From contig CAZIAD010000005.1 in NCBI GenBank assembly GCA_964537555.1, positions 1-64,000 on the forward strand: 64,000 bases of DNA, written 5' to 3'. This stretch comes from CAYRWR01 sp964537555. Lineage in GTDB: Bacteria; Spirochaetota; Brevinematia; Brevinematales; CAYRWR01. This document shows positions 53,556 through 62,822 of this stretch, piece after piece. The first letter of the stretch is position 1. Every line of letters begins with the position of its first letter. A program made the translations under genes and the position numbers. The notes below the pieces were generated by a model. It had not been told where the DNA came from, did not search any database, and worked only from the letters and a program-made list of their open reading frames with translations.

Positions 53556-54170
53556 TTATCTCAGAATCCAGACTTTGATACCTATAATACCCATTTCTGT
53601 CAGGGATTCAGAGATAGCATAGTCAATATCTTCATTTAATGTACTCAGAGGGATTCTTCCATCTTTATATTCTTCTGAACGGGCGATTTCAGCACCATTC
53701 AATCTTCCGGAAATCCTGATCTTTATCCCTTTAGCTCCATTACGCATGGAGTTCCGGATGGCCTGCTTGATGGCTCTCTTGTAGGAGATCCTTCTTTCCA
53801 GCTGACGGGCAATATCCTGTCCCACTACAGCGGCATCCAGTTCAGGAGACTTGATCTCTTTTACGGATACAGCGATCTTCTTGTCTTTCACGAGCTTGTT
53901 CAGCTTTGCGGTTATCACTTCAATCTCTGCACCTTTTCTACCTATTATAATACCAGGCTTAGCAGCTGAAATAGTGACGTTTACCAACTGAGGGAAACGA
54001 GCTATCTCAATACGGGAAATAAAAGCCCGTGAGTAGTTCTTATTAAGGAAATCTCTGATCTTAAAATCTTCTACCAGATAAGGCACATAGTTTTTTTCAC
54101 TATACCATGTGGATGCCCAGGTCTTAGTCACACCTAATCTATAGGCAAATGGATTTACTTTTTGTCCCAT
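53556..54170 (-). CDS. rpsC: 30S ribosomal protein S3
   Basis: 204 residues. GQKVNPFAYRLG start, AKPGIIIGRKGAEIEV (KH domain) and the GIKIRISGRLNGAEIARSE segment are clear. It is a little shorter than many S3 proteins because the tail after KVWI ends at once. Confidence 0.97.
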   Translation of the reverse strand: MGQKVNPFAYRLGVTKTWASTWYSEKNYVPYLVEDFKIRDFLNKNYSRAFISRIEIARFPQLVNVTISAAKPGIIIGRKGAEIEVITAKLNKLVKDKKIAVSVKEIKSPELDAAVVGQDIARQLERRISYKRAIKQAIRNSMRNGAKGIKIRISGRLNGAEIARSEEYKDGRIPLSTLNEDIDYAISESLTEMGIIGIKVWILR

Positions 54171-54184
54171 AATAATCGCTCCTC

Positions 54185-54538
54185 TTATTCTGCTGCTTTT
54201 GGGGCAGGTACACCTACTTTGACTGAAAGGTGGGCATAAGGTTTACGCAGAATATCCGCTCTTCCTCTGGCCCGGGGTAACATCCTTCTCAGTGTAGGTC
54301 CCTGATCCGCAAAAATCTCTAATATTTCCAAAGCTGCACCAGTCTGCTCGGGAAAACGATCCTGATAATTGGCTTTAGCTGAATGCAACACTTTGTAAGT
54401 CATTTTAGCGCCTTTATTAGGCAGCAATTTTAACACAGCCAGAGCATCATCCACTTTCAGTGTCTTTATAGCCTTTATTACTTTACGTAATTTGAGGGGG
54501 GAGATCCTTAAAAATCGTCCTTTAGCTTCTGCAATCAT
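54185..54538 (-). CDS. rplV: 50S ribosomal protein L22
   Basis: 117 residues; LRISPLKLRKVIKAIK and the loop GPTLRRMLPRARGRADIL that reaches into the exit tunnel identify it. Macrolide resistance changes arise in this loop; none can be judged here. Confidence 0.98.
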   Translation of the reverse strand: MIAEAKGRFLRISPLKLRKVIKAIKTLKVDDALAVLKLLPNKGAKMTYKVLHSAKANYQDRFPEQTGAALEILEIFADQGPTLRRMLPRARGRADILRKPYAHLSVKVGVPAPKAAE

Positions 54539-54550
54539 GATAATCTCCTC

Positions 54551-54826
54551 CTATTTCCCGGCTTTTTTGGAACCGGCATGGCCTCTGAAATGCCGGGTGG
54601 GTGCAAATTCCCCCAGCTTGTGGCCTACCATGTTCTCATTCACATAAACGGGGATGAATAGTTTACCATTATATACCTGTAATGTCAAGCCAATCATTTC
54701 TGGAATGATAGTAGATCGACGAGACCAGGTCTTTATAGCATCTTTGCTTTCTTTTTCCTGTGCTTCTGTCACCTTTTTATAGAGCTTTGCATCTACAAAT
54801 GGCCCTTTCTTTACTGATCTAGACAT
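54551..54826 (-). CDS. rpsS: 30S ribosomal protein S19
   Basis: 91 residues; RSVKKGPFVDAKLYKKV and HKLGEFAPTRHFRGH are typical of the head protein. Confidence 0.98.
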   Translation of the reverse strand: MSRSVKKGPFVDAKLYKKVTEAQEKESKDAIKTWSRRSTIIPEMIGLTLQVYNGKLFIPVYVNENMVGHKLGEFAPTRHFRGHAGSKKAGK

Positions 54827-54843
54827 ATTTCTCTCCGCTTAGC

Positions 54844-55677
54844 CTATTTTTTTCTGCGAGAAATGATGTAACGGTTGGTAACCTTACTCTTCTTTCTCGT
54901 TCTATAACCCTTAGCAGGTACACCGGTGGGAGAAACAGGGGTCTTGTATCCCTTCTGTCTGCCACGTCCACCACCATGAGGGTGGTCGTGAGCGTTCATC
55001 GCCATACCACGTACTTTAGGTCTGTATCCCAGAAGTCTTTTTGCTCCTGCTTTACCATATACAATATTGGAATGCTCAGCATTACCTACTTCACCCAGGG
55101 TGGCAAAACAAGCCTGTAATACCAGTCTTATTTCTCCGGAAGGCAGACGTAATGCAGCATACTTCCCTTCTTTACCATCCAGCTTGGCAAAAGAACCGGC
55201 TGATCTGGCGATCTGCCCACCTTTACCAGGCTTCAGTTCTATGTTGTGCAACAATGAACCTACAGGTATATTCTTGATAGGCAGGGCATTCCCTACTTTT
55301 ATCTCTACTTTTTCTCCGGCTATCACGCGGTCGCCTACATTGAGTCCATTGGGTGCCAGTATATAAGCTTTCTGACCATTTACATAGTTCAGAAGAGCGA
55401 TACGGGCTGATCTGTTAGGATCATACTCTATGGATACAACTTTAGCTTCTACATCTCTGATAGCACGTTTGAAGTCTATTTCTCTATAGAAACGCTTCTG
55501 ACCACCACCTCTTCTGCGCACAGTAATACGACCATTGTTGTTTCTACCATTACCACGGCCTCTTTTAGTGCCTGTAATCAGGCTCTTTTCAGGCTCGGTC
55601 TTGGTTATCTCAGCAAAGTCAGGGCTAACTCTGTGACGCAATCCAGGGGTTATAGGTTTAAATCTTTTAATTCCCAT
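54844..55677 (-). CDS. rplB: 50S ribosomal protein L2
   Basis: 277 residues; KPITPGLRHRVS start, the NNGRITVRRRGGGQKRFYR stretch and the conserved end MNAHDHPHGGGRGR...TGVPAKGYRTRKKSK. It is needed for peptidyl transfer. Confidence 0.98.
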   Translation of the reverse strand: MGIKRFKPITPGLRHRVSPDFAEITKTEPEKSLITGTKRGRGNGRNNNGRITVRRRGGGQKRFYREIDFKRAIRDVEAKVVSIEYDPNRSARIALLNYVNGQKAYILAPNGLNVGDRVIAGEKVEIKVGNALPIKNIPVGSLLHNIELKPGKGGQIARSAGSFAKLDGKEGKYAALRLPSGEIRLVLQACFATLGEVGNAEHSNIVYGKAGAKRLLGYRPKVRGMAMNAHDHPHGGGRGRQKGYKTPVSPTGVPAKGYRTRKKSKVTNRYIISRRKK

Positions 55678-55687
55678 TTAACTCACC

Positions 55688-55966
55688 TTATTTATAAAAA
55701 TCTATTTCACCCTTTTTGAGGGTAACAACAGCTTTTTTCCACGCTTTGGAAAAACCAACATTAGTCCGGACACGTTTTTTCTTGGGTTTCATGGTGACAA
55801 CGTTAACGCTCTCCACTTCTACCTTGTACTGACTTTCCACAGCCTTTTTGATCTCGATCTTGTTAGTGTCACGGGCTACTTCAAAGATGTACTTTTTCGC
55901 ATCTTTCATTCCACTGGCTTTTTCACTTAAAACCGGGCGTACTAATACAATACTTGCTAGCGACAT
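55688..55966 (-). CDS. rplW: 50S ribosomal protein L23
   Basis: 92 residues; VLVRPVLSEKASGMKD and KYIFEVARDTNKIEIKKAVE match. It is the docking place for trigger factor and SRP at the exit. Confidence 0.97.
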   Translation of the reverse strand: MSLASIVLVRPVLSEKASGMKDAKKYIFEVARDTNKIEIKKAVESQYKVEVESVNVVTMKPKKKRVRTNVGFSKAWKKAVVTLKKGEIDFYK

Positions 55967-55976
55967 AATACTCCCC

Positions 55977-56606
55977 CTACTTCAGTATACTGGAAAATCT
56001 GGCGTCCAGTGCTTTCAAAGCAGCTTCAGTCACTACGACCTGCTTTGCATACACCAGGGGCAGAATATCTATAGTGTCAACGTTCATCACGGTAACATTA
56101 GGGATATTTCTGGATCCAATGATCAGATTCTCATTATACGATTCTGTAATCACTACCACTCTTTGATCTATATTTTCAACCACATTGCGCAGTGAAGATA
56201 TAAAATCTTTAGTCTTTAAACTGGATACTGAAAAATCAGATACAGCCTTTAAAGCGTTCTCTTCATTAAGCTTCTTGAAAGCATAAAGATAAGCTTTGGC
56301 TTTCATCTTTTTATTAATCTGCTGTGCCCAGCTTTTAGGCTTAGGACCAAAAGTCACACCACCGCCCTTCCACAATGGGGAACGGGTAGATCCGGCACGA
56401 GCCCGGCCCAGTCCTTTCTGTTTCCAGGGTTTCTTTCCGCCACCTTGTACTTCTGATCTCGTCTGGGTAGATGCATTGCCTTCTCTTTCGTTAGCCAGAC
56501 GGGCGACGTACACCTGATGTAAAACCTTTTCTGTGGCATCATCAAATAACTTAGACAGTGATACATCACCGCTTGCATTCATACCATCATATAATTTTAC
56601 TTTCAC
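55977..56606 (-). CDS. rplD: 50S ribosomal protein L4
   Basis: 209 residues; the TRSEVQGGGKKPWKQKGLGRA...GSTRSPLWKGGGVTFGP loop, shortened here, is the L4 signature. L4 can also autoregulate the S10 operon in enterobacteria; no such leader is evident. Confidence 0.97.
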   Translation of the reverse strand: MKVKLYDGMNASGDVSLSKLFDDATEKVLHQVYVARLANEREGNASTQTRSEVQGGGKKPWKQKGLGRARAGSTRSPLWKGGGVTFGPKPKSWAQQINKKMKAKAYLYAFKKLNEENALKAVSDFSVSSLKTKDFISSLRNVVENIDQRVVVITESYNENLIIGSRNIPNVTVMNVDTIDILPLVYAKQVVVTEAALKALDARFSSILK

Positions 56607-56609
56607 GGC

Positions 56610-57218
56610 CTACCCCTTACCCTTGATCGCATCTCTCACCATGACGTATCCGTTGCGGGCGCCAGGTACAGATCCATTAATAAACAATAATTTTTTGTCA
56701 GTATCTACTTTAAGGACTTTTTCACTAAGAGTAGTCACTTTGGTGTTACCATAATGGCCAGGCATCTTCTTTCCTTTGAATACACGAGCAGGGAAAGAAC
56801 ACTGACCGATAGAACCCACTCTTCTATGAGTCTTGGAACCATGAGTCTGAGGCCCTCTGTGGAAGTTCCAGCGTTTAATAGCACTGGTAAAACCACGGCC
56901 TTTCATGATACCACTAACATCGACTTTTTTTACTTCACCTATGGTTGAGGCAAATTTGTCATCACCATATACTGAAGTATCATCCAGACGAAATTCACGA
57001 ATAAATTTAGCCTGGCTGAATGTCTTGTCTTTACGTTTTACTGTCTTAAAATCATAACCTAAGATCACTGCACTATATCCATCTTTTTCAGGTGAACGCT
57101 CACCCAACACTTTCATGTCAGAAAAGTCGATTACAGTTACAGCTTTTAATTTTCCATCGTGATATAACTGGGTCATACCCAGCTTTTTTCCGATAATCCC
57201 TAACTTTTTCGCTTTCAT
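56610..57218 (-). CDS. rplC: 50S ribosomal protein L3
   Basis: 202 residues from the ATG at 57218 (KAKKLGIIGKKLGMTQ). The KGRGFTSAIKRWNFHRGPQTHGS stretch, given only in part, and PGHYGNTKVTT follow. An earlier in-frame start would add 16 unrelated residues, so it is rejected. Confidence 0.96.
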   Translation of the reverse strand: MKAKKLGIIGKKLGMTQLYHDGKLKAVTVIDFSDMKVLGERSPEKDGYSAVILGYDFKTVKRKDKTFSQAKFIREFRLDDTSVYGDDKFASTIGEVKKVDVSGIMKGRGFTSAIKRWNFHRGPQTHGSKTHRRVGSIGQCSFPARVFKGKKMPGHYGNTKVTTLSEKVLKVDTDKKLLFINGSVPGARNGYVMVRDAIKGKG

Positions 57219-57344
57219 GGCTATCCATCCACATTTTAAAAATTGTTTCAGCAGGGCAACAATCATCTCCTGTTGGAGATTCGCGACACAGTCAGCCTAA
57301 CCGTGTTCCGTCGAAAGATTGCAATTTGCTGGCAGTAAAATTTA

Positions 57345-57647
57345 TTACTGCTTAATTTCCACTTCAACTCCAGCGGGGAGCTGTAATTCCATCAGAGCAT
57401 TGATCAGTTCTGATGTGGGCTCAAAGATATCGATCAGCCTTTTATGAACTCTCATTTCAAACTGCTCACGTGAATTTTTATTCACATGCACAGAACGCAG
57501 AACAGTATACTTCTTTATCTTAGTGGGCAGTGGGATAGGGCCTGTGACCCTACCCCCTTTGCTCCTAACTGATTCTACAATTGAATTCGCTGATTTATCA
57601 ATGAGACTGGTGTCATAAGCTTTTAAACGGACTCTAATTCTGCTCAT
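57345..57647 (-). CDS. rpsJ: 30S ribosomal protein S10
   Basis: 100 residues; RIRVRLKAYDTSLIDKSA, GPIPLPTKIKKYTVLRS and HVNKNSREQFEMRVHKR are characteristic. It follows tuf by 13 bases and begins the S10 group, 78 bases before the extended rplC frame. Confidence 0.98.
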   Translation of the reverse strand: MSRIRVRLKAYDTSLIDKSANSIVESVRSKGGRVTGPIPLPTKIKKYTVLRSVHVNKNSREQFEMRVHKRLIDIFEPTSELINALMELQLPAGVEVEIKQ

Positions 57648-57660
57648 TATTTAACCTCGT

Positions 57661-58845
57661 TTACTTTACAATATCTGTAACAACACCAGCACCAACAGTA
57701 CGTCCACCTTCGCGGATAGCAAATCTCATGGATTTTTCCAGAGCGATGGGAACGATCAGTTCAATGGTCATGTTGATGTTATCACCAGGCATAACCATAT
57801 CAGCACCTTCGATCTCAGCGATGTTACCAGTAACGTCAGCTGTTCTCAGGAAGAACTGAGGTCTGTAACCTACGTGGAAAGGAGTCTTACGACCACCTTC
57901 TTCAGGTTTCAAAACGTATACTTCAGCTTTAAACATAGTATGAGGTGTGATAGATTTAGGTTTAGCAATGATCATACCACGTCTGATCTTTTCTTTATCG
58001 ATACCACGCAGAAGCAGTCCTACGTTATCTCCAGCCTGTCCCTGATCCAGCAGTTTGCGGAACATTTCCACACCTGTACAGGTAGACTTCTGAGTATCTT
58101 TGTAACCGATGATCTCTACTTCTTCTCCAACCTTGACCATACCACGTTCGATACGTCCGGTAGCTACTGTACCACGGCCTGTGATAGAGAAGATATCTTC
58201 GATAGGCATCAGGAAGGGCTTATCCAGGTCTCTTTCAGGATCGGGATAATATTCATCCATAGCTTTTACCAGTTCTTCAATAGGACCATATTCCTGGTTT
58301 TCAACAGCTTTCAGAGCTGATCCGCGGATTATGGGGATATCGTCGCCAGGGAACTCATACTGACTCAGAAGCTCACGTACGTCCATTTCAACGAGGTCAA
58401 TCAGTTCTTCATCATCTTTGGAAACCTGGTCAACCTTGTTTAAGAATACAATGATTGAAGGCACATTTACCTGACGAGCTAACAGTACGTGCTCACGTGT
58501 CTGAGGCATTACACCATCAGTAGCAGCAACTACCAATACAGCTCCGTCCATCTGGGCAGCACCGGTGATCATGTTCTTGATATAGTCAGCGTGTCCGGGA
58601 CAGTCAATGTGAGCATAATGTCTCTTTGCAGACTCATACTCAACGTGAGCAGTGTTAATAGTAATACCACGAGCCTTTTCTTCAGGTGCAGCATCAATAT
58701 CTTCATATTTTTTAGCTTTTGCGCCACCACCAACTGCCAGGTGCATTGTGATAGCAGCAGTCAATGTAGTCTTACCGTTGTCAACGTGACCAATGGTACC
58801 AACGTTTAAGTGGGGCTTATTACGCTCGAACTTTCCTTCAGCCAT
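57661..58845 (-). CDS. tuf: Elongation factor Tu
   Basis: 394 residues; GHVDNGKTTLTAAIT with the P-loop, DCPGHADYIKNM, and NKVDQV give the G domain, followed by the two beta-barrel domains. It brings aminoacyl-tRNA to the ribosome. A strong AGGAGG precedes the ATG. Confidence 0.99.
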   Translation of the reverse strand: MAEGKFERNKPHLNVGTIGHVDNGKTTLTAAITMHLAVGGGAKAKKYEDIDAAPEEKARGITINTAHVEYESAKRHYAHIDCPGHADYIKNMITGAAQMDGAVLVVAATDGVMPQTREHVLLARQVNVPSIIVFLNKVDQVSKDDEELIDLVEMDVRELLSQYEFPGDDIPIIRGSALKAVENQEYGPIEELVKAMDEYYPDPERDLDKPFLMPIEDIFSITGRGTVATGRIERGMVKVGEEVEIIGYKDTQKSTCTGVEMFRKLLDQGQAGDNVGLLLRGIDKEKIRRGMIIAKPKSITPHTMFKAEVYVLKPEEGGRKTPFHVGYRPQFFLRTADVTGNIAEIEGADMVMPGDNINMTIELIVPIALEKSMRFAIREGGRTVGAGVVTDIVK

Positions 58846-58888
58846 TCTATTTTCCTCCTAAGATTTTAAAAATAATCAAACTTCAATA

Positions 58889-60970
58889 TCAATTTTTACC
58901 TTTCGCGATATCTTCCCAGAGCTGCTTGGGTAACTCATCATAGTGATGGAAAGCCATCACATAAGTACCACGGCCCTGTGTTGCAGAACGCAAAACGGTA
59001 GCATATCCAAACATCTCACCCAGGGGTACATGCGCAGTGATCTCACGGGCATTACCACGGGGCTGCATTCCATTGATCTTTCCCCGTCTCTTGGACAGGT
59101 CACCGACCACATCTCCCATGTATTCTTCAGGGACTACTACATCCACTTTCATCATGGGTTCCAGTACGGTAGGGTTAGCTGCATTCATAGCATCTTTAAG
59201 AGCCATAGATCCTGCGATCTTGAAGGCCATTTCTGAAGAGTCTACTTCATGATAAGATCCATCATAAAGGGTCACTCTTACCCCGGTCACAGGGTAGCCA
59301 GCCAGAACTCCGGATGACATAGCTTCTTCACAACCTTTCTGAACGGCAGGGATATATTCCTTGGGAACACGTCCGCCCACCACTTTATCTACAAATTCAA
59401 ATTCCGGTCCATCAGCAGGCAGGGGCTCTACTTCGATGAGCACGTGTCCGTACTGACCCTTACCACCAGACTGTCTGACAAACTTTCCTTCCTGTTTGAC
59501 TGCTTTCTTGATAGCTTCACGATAGGCCACCTGAGGTTTACCTACATTTGCAGCCAATTTAAACTCACGAAACATTCTATCAACCAGGATCTCGAGGTGA
59601 AGCTCACCCATTCCGGCAATGATAGTCTGACCAGTCTCATCATCAGTTTTAACACGGAAAGTTGGATCTTCTTCACCCAGCTTACGCAGAGCTTCACCCA
59701 GCTTATCCATATCATCTTTACTTTTGGGCTCAATAGCTACTGAGATAACAGGTTCAGGGAAGTCAATAGATTCCAGGATAATGGGCTTATCCATATCTCC
59801 GAATGAATCTCCAGTGATAGTGTCTTTAAATCCCACTACCGCAATGATATCACCTGCTTCTACTTTATCTACTTCGTCACGTTTATTGGCATGCATACGC
59901 AGCAGGCGGGCCACACGCTCTTTCTTATCTTTGCTGGCGTTATAGACATAGGAACCTTTCTCCAGTACCCCTGAATAAACACGGCAGAACACCAGTTTAC
60001 CCACATAAGGGTCGACCATTACTTTAAAAGCAATAGCAGACAGGGGTTCTTTTGCATCAGGTTTTCTCTTATCTTCCTGGTTGTTATGAGGATTGATACC
60101 CGTTACCGCGCCCACATCCAAAGGAGAAGGCAGGTACATCATGATGGCATCCATGAGAGGCTCCATCCCTTTGTTCTTAAGGGCGGATCCACACATAACC
60201 GGGAAGAAAGTACCGGTAGCAGTCATCACACGAATCCCTTTATGGATCTCTTCTATAGTCAATTCCTGGCCTTCCAGGTACTTTTCCATCAAGCCATCAT
60301 TTCCGTCACAAATAGCTTCGATCATCTTGGTACGATAATCTTCTACTTTGTCGACCAGGTCTGCAGGAATCTCGACTTCTTCAGCGGGATCTGCTTCAGT
60401 ACTATTAGGCCAAACAAAAGCTCTTCTGGTGACCAGATCGACCAGTCCCTTGTAGCTATCATCAGCACCGATAGGCAGCTGAATAGGTACAGCATTGGCA
60501 CCTAATTTTTTGTGCATAGACTTCACAGACATATCAAAGTCTGCACCCATCTTATCCATCTTGTTCATGAAGGCGATACGAGGTACATTATACTTATCTG
60601 CCTGACGCCATACAGTCTCAGACTGAGGCTCTACACCGGCAGAAGCATCAAATACCGCAACCGCTCCATCCAGCACACGTAATGAACGCTCTACTTCAGC
60701 AGTAAAGTCTACGTGTCCCGGAGTATCAATAATATTGATCTTTACATCTTTCCAGTAACAGGTGGTAGCAGCAGAAGTAATAGTAATACCTCTTTCTTTT
60801 TCCTGCTCCATCCAGTCCATTTCAGAAGCACCATCATGGGTCTCTCCGATCTTATGGGTCATACCGGAATAGAAAAGAATACGCTCTGTAATAGTGGTCT
60901 TACCAGCATCAATGTGTGCGGCAATACCGATGTTTCTCACCTTATCAAGTGCGACTTTCTTGTCAGCCAT
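58889..60970 (-). CDS. fusA: Elongation factor G
   Basis: 693 residues; AHIDAGKTT, DTPGHVDFTAEV and NKMDKMGADF of the G domain, then domains III-V to the C-terminus (HYDELPKQLWEDI). It drives translocation. It follows rpsG by 12 bases. Confidence 0.99.
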   Translation of the reverse strand: MADKKVALDKVRNIGIAAHIDAGKTTITERILFYSGMTHKIGETHDGASEMDWMEQEKERGITITSAATTCYWKDVKINIIDTPGHVDFTAEVERSLRVLDGAVAVFDASAGVEPQSETVWRQADKYNVPRIAFMNKMDKMGADFDMSVKSMHKKLGANAVPIQLPIGADDSYKGLVDLVTRRAFVWPNSTEADPAEEVEIPADLVDKVEDYRTKMIEAICDGNDGLMEKYLEGQELTIEEIHKGIRVMTATGTFFPVMCGSALKNKGMEPLMDAIMMYLPSPLDVGAVTGINPHNNQEDKRKPDAKEPLSAIAFKVMVDPYVGKLVFCRVYSGVLEKGSYVYNASKDKKERVARLLRMHANKRDEVDKVEAGDIIAVVGFKDTITGDSFGDMDKPIILESIDFPEPVISVAIEPKSKDDMDKLGEALRKLGEEDPTFRVKTDDETGQTIIAGMGELHLEILVDRMFREFKLAANVGKPQVAYREAIKKAVKQEGKFVRQSGGKGQYGHVLIEVEPLPADGPEFEFVDKVVGGRVPKEYIPAVQKGCEEAMSSGVLAGYPVTGVRVTLYDGSYHEVDSSEMAFKIAGSMALKDAMNAANPTVLEPMMKVDVVVPEEYMGDVVGDLSKRRGKINGMQPRGNAREITAHVPLGEMFGYATVLRSATQGRGTYVMAFHHYDELPKQLWEDIAKGKN

Positions 60971-60982
60971 TCTTTTCCTCTC

Positions 60983-61456
60983 TTACCATCTATAGTGTGC
61001 AAAAGCTTTGTTGGCTTCTGCCATCTTTAAGGTATCTGTACGCTTCTTGATCACGGTACCTGAATTGTTATAGGCATCCAGAAGCTCTTTTCCCAGCTTT
61101 TCAGCCATAGAATGATCCTTGCGGTCACGGGAAATATTCACAAGCCATCTGATAGCCAGTGAGTTCTGACGGGCAGGTCTCACTTCAACAGGCACCTGAT
61201 AGGTAGCTCCACCTACACGGCGGGAACGTACCTCAATAGGAGGCTTGATGTTATTGATAGCTGTATCAAAAGAAGTAAGTCCGTCTTCTCCGGTCTTTTC
61301 AGACAGGAAATCGATCGCACCATACACGATGTCAGTAGCTATGCTCTTTTTGCCATCCCACATGATCTGGTGGATGAGCTTCTGGATCATAATACTGCCG
61401 TATTTGCTATCAGGCTTTACTTCTGGTCTTTTAAGTACACGTTTCTTTCTTGGCAT
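60983..61456 (-). CDS. rpsG: 30S ribosomal protein S7
   Basis: 157 residues; MIQKLIHQIMWDGKKSIA and RRVGGATYQVPVEVRPAR are typical; it organises the head of the small subunit. Confidence 0.98.
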   Translation of the reverse strand: MPRKKRVLKRPEVKPDSKYGSIMIQKLIHQIMWDGKKSIATDIVYGAIDFLSEKTGEDGLTSFDTAINNIKPPIEVRSRRVGGATYQVPVEVRPARQNSLAIRWLVNISRDRKDHSMAEKLGKELLDAYNNSGTVIKKRTDTLKMAEANKAFAHYRW

Positions 61457-61469
61457 CTATAAACCCCTA

Positions 61470-61844
61470 TTAAGATTTAGGCCGCTTGGCTCCATACTTG
61501 GAGCGGCTCTTCATGCGTTTTTCCACACCGGTGGTATCCAATGTACCACGAATAATATGATATCTTACCCCGGGAAGGTCCTTTACACGGCCTCCACGGA
61601 TCAGTACAACTGAGTGTTCCTGGAGGGAGTGGCCGATACCAGGAATATAAGCTGTGACTTCAATACCATGAGTCAAGCGCACACGAGCGATCTTACGAAG
61701 CGCTGAGTTAGGCTTTTTGGGTGTCATAGTAGTAACACGAGTACAAACCCCTCTTTTCTGGGGATTGGACTGCAAAGCAGGAGATTTACCCTTTTTCTTG
61801 ATAATCTTACGTCCTTTTCGGACTAATTGGTTAATTGTTGGCAT
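61470..61844 (-). CDS. rpsL: 30S ribosomal protein S12
   Basis: 124 residues from the ATG at 61844 (PTINQLVRKGR). TPKKPNSALRKIARVRL and GRVKDLPGVRYH are the decoding loops; the wild-type lysine pattern (KKPNSA) is kept. An upstream start would add seven residues and is rejected by family length. This is the first gene of the supercluster. Confidence 0.98.
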   Translation of the reverse strand: MPTINQLVRKGRKIIKKKGKSPALQSNPQKRGVCTRVTTMTPKKPNSALRKIARVRLTHGIEVTAYIPGIGHSLQEHSVVLIRGGRVKDLPGVRYHIIRGTLDTTGVEKRMKSRSKYGAKRPKS

Positions 61845-61884
61845 TCTTTTTACCTCTTCTTTCATGCTGCTCAGACAGACATAA

Positions 61885-61913
61885 ATTTTACTTTATATCT
61901 CAAAAACTGTCAA
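61885..61913 (-). promoter_or_regulatory. rpsL promoter TTGACA-17-TAAAAT
   Basis: Minus strand TTGACA (61913-61908), 17 bases, TAAAAT (61890-61885), 41 bases before rpsL. It shows that the str genes start here and not from an upstream rpoBC operon. Confidence 0.75.
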
Positions 61914-62023
61914 TAAATAGGGGGCTTAAAAATCCGTATAAGGGTAAATATCCGGACTTTTTTTCCGAGCATTTCCCTCTACCCAAAATGGCCAAAGGTA
62001 GTGAGACCCCACCTTCAGGATAA

Positions 62024-62053
62024 TTGACGACATGAGACAAATCATAGTATGAT
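62024..62053 (+). promoter_or_regulatory. Promoter of the small membrane protein gene
   Basis: TTGACG (62024-62029), 18 bases, TATGAT (62048-62053), 28 bases before the ATG at 62081. Confidence 0.5.
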
Positions 62054-62080
62054 GTTTTTATATAAAATAAAGGATTCTGT

Positions 62081-62320
62081 ATGAAAACAAATACTTCGGC
62101 CCTCACAGCCTTAATGACCTTCCTGGGGATAAGCGCAATACAAGCCCAGGATAGCACACTCCACACCAACCTGAGCAATATAGTAAGCCAGGACCCCTTT
62201 CAGCAGCTATGGAACCGGCTGGGGATCAGTATACGTATCATCTTCCCGTCCCTGATCATTTTCGCACTCTTAGTGACTATTATTTTTTTCAAAGGGAAAG
62301 CTGATAATCTAAAGAAATAA
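62081..62320 (+). CDS. Small membrane protein of unknown function
   Basis: 79 residues: a signal peptide-like start (TALMTFLGISAIQAQ), a short polar part and one membrane helix (IRIIFPSLIIFALLVTIIFF) with a basic tail. The layout recalls small gamma subunits of sodium pumps, but no partner subunit is near and the sequence does not settle it. It is divergent from rpsL and followed by a gene-free stretch. Confidence 0.6.
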   Translation: MKTNTSALTALMTFLGISAIQAQDSTLHTNLSNIVSQDPFQQLWNRLGISIRIIFPSLIIFALLVTIIFFKGKADNLKK

Positions 62321-62822
62321 ATGCCTGAGACTTTTATTTTTCCTTATTTGATGGAAGTATATTGCAATCTATATATAGAAGGTACTTAATTATTTTAGCA
62401 TAAGCCGCCCCAGGCTCTATAGATCCTGTTTCGAGCCAGATAACCCATTTAGACCCCTCTAAAACCAGAGAGGTACAAACTGACACTTTCTTTGCCGGCA
62501 TACTCCTTTTTAGCCAGTCCTGATACCCATGATTTTCAGGCAGACAGGACTGCAGCCTGGCAGGACCGGTGCTGAAGGGATTATTAACGCAGGAGTATAG
62601 CAGGTCTTTTTATACTGAAACATAGCGCAAAAACAAAAGTAAAAGCTCCTGCTAATAAATATTAAGCTATCTGACAGCTCTGGACCCGGTTTTTCCCGGC
62701 CTTTCGTATATCAGGGCTTATCTGACAGGCTATGTGCGCGATTAGCAGATGGCTCAAAGGCCAGATGGGGTAACACCCATGGGGTGACACCCTCGGGGTT
62801 ATACTTTTCAGGGAGTAAGGAA
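62321..62822. other. Gene-free convergent intergenic region
   Basis: About 500 bases between the small membrane protein gene (plus) and the transglutaminase gene (minus). I find no credible ORF, no RNA gene and no clear terminator with a T run. It contains the tandem 14-base repeat at 62765-62804. Several CAGGAC-like short stretches recur near 62545-62560 but without larger order. Confidence 0.6.
62765..62804. repeat. Tandem 14-base repeat
   Basis: ATGGGGTAACACCC (62765-62778) is followed at once by ATGGGGTGACACCC (62779-62792) and by a decayed third unit TCGGGGTTATAC. Each unit can fold weakly (GGGT/ACCC). It lies 19 bases after the stop of the transglutaminase gene. Confidence 0.55.

Noticed and set aside
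61900..62178. Minus-strand 92-codon frame upstream of rpsL
   Set aside because: It covers the rpsL promoter and the divergent gene start, and has no ribosome binding site.
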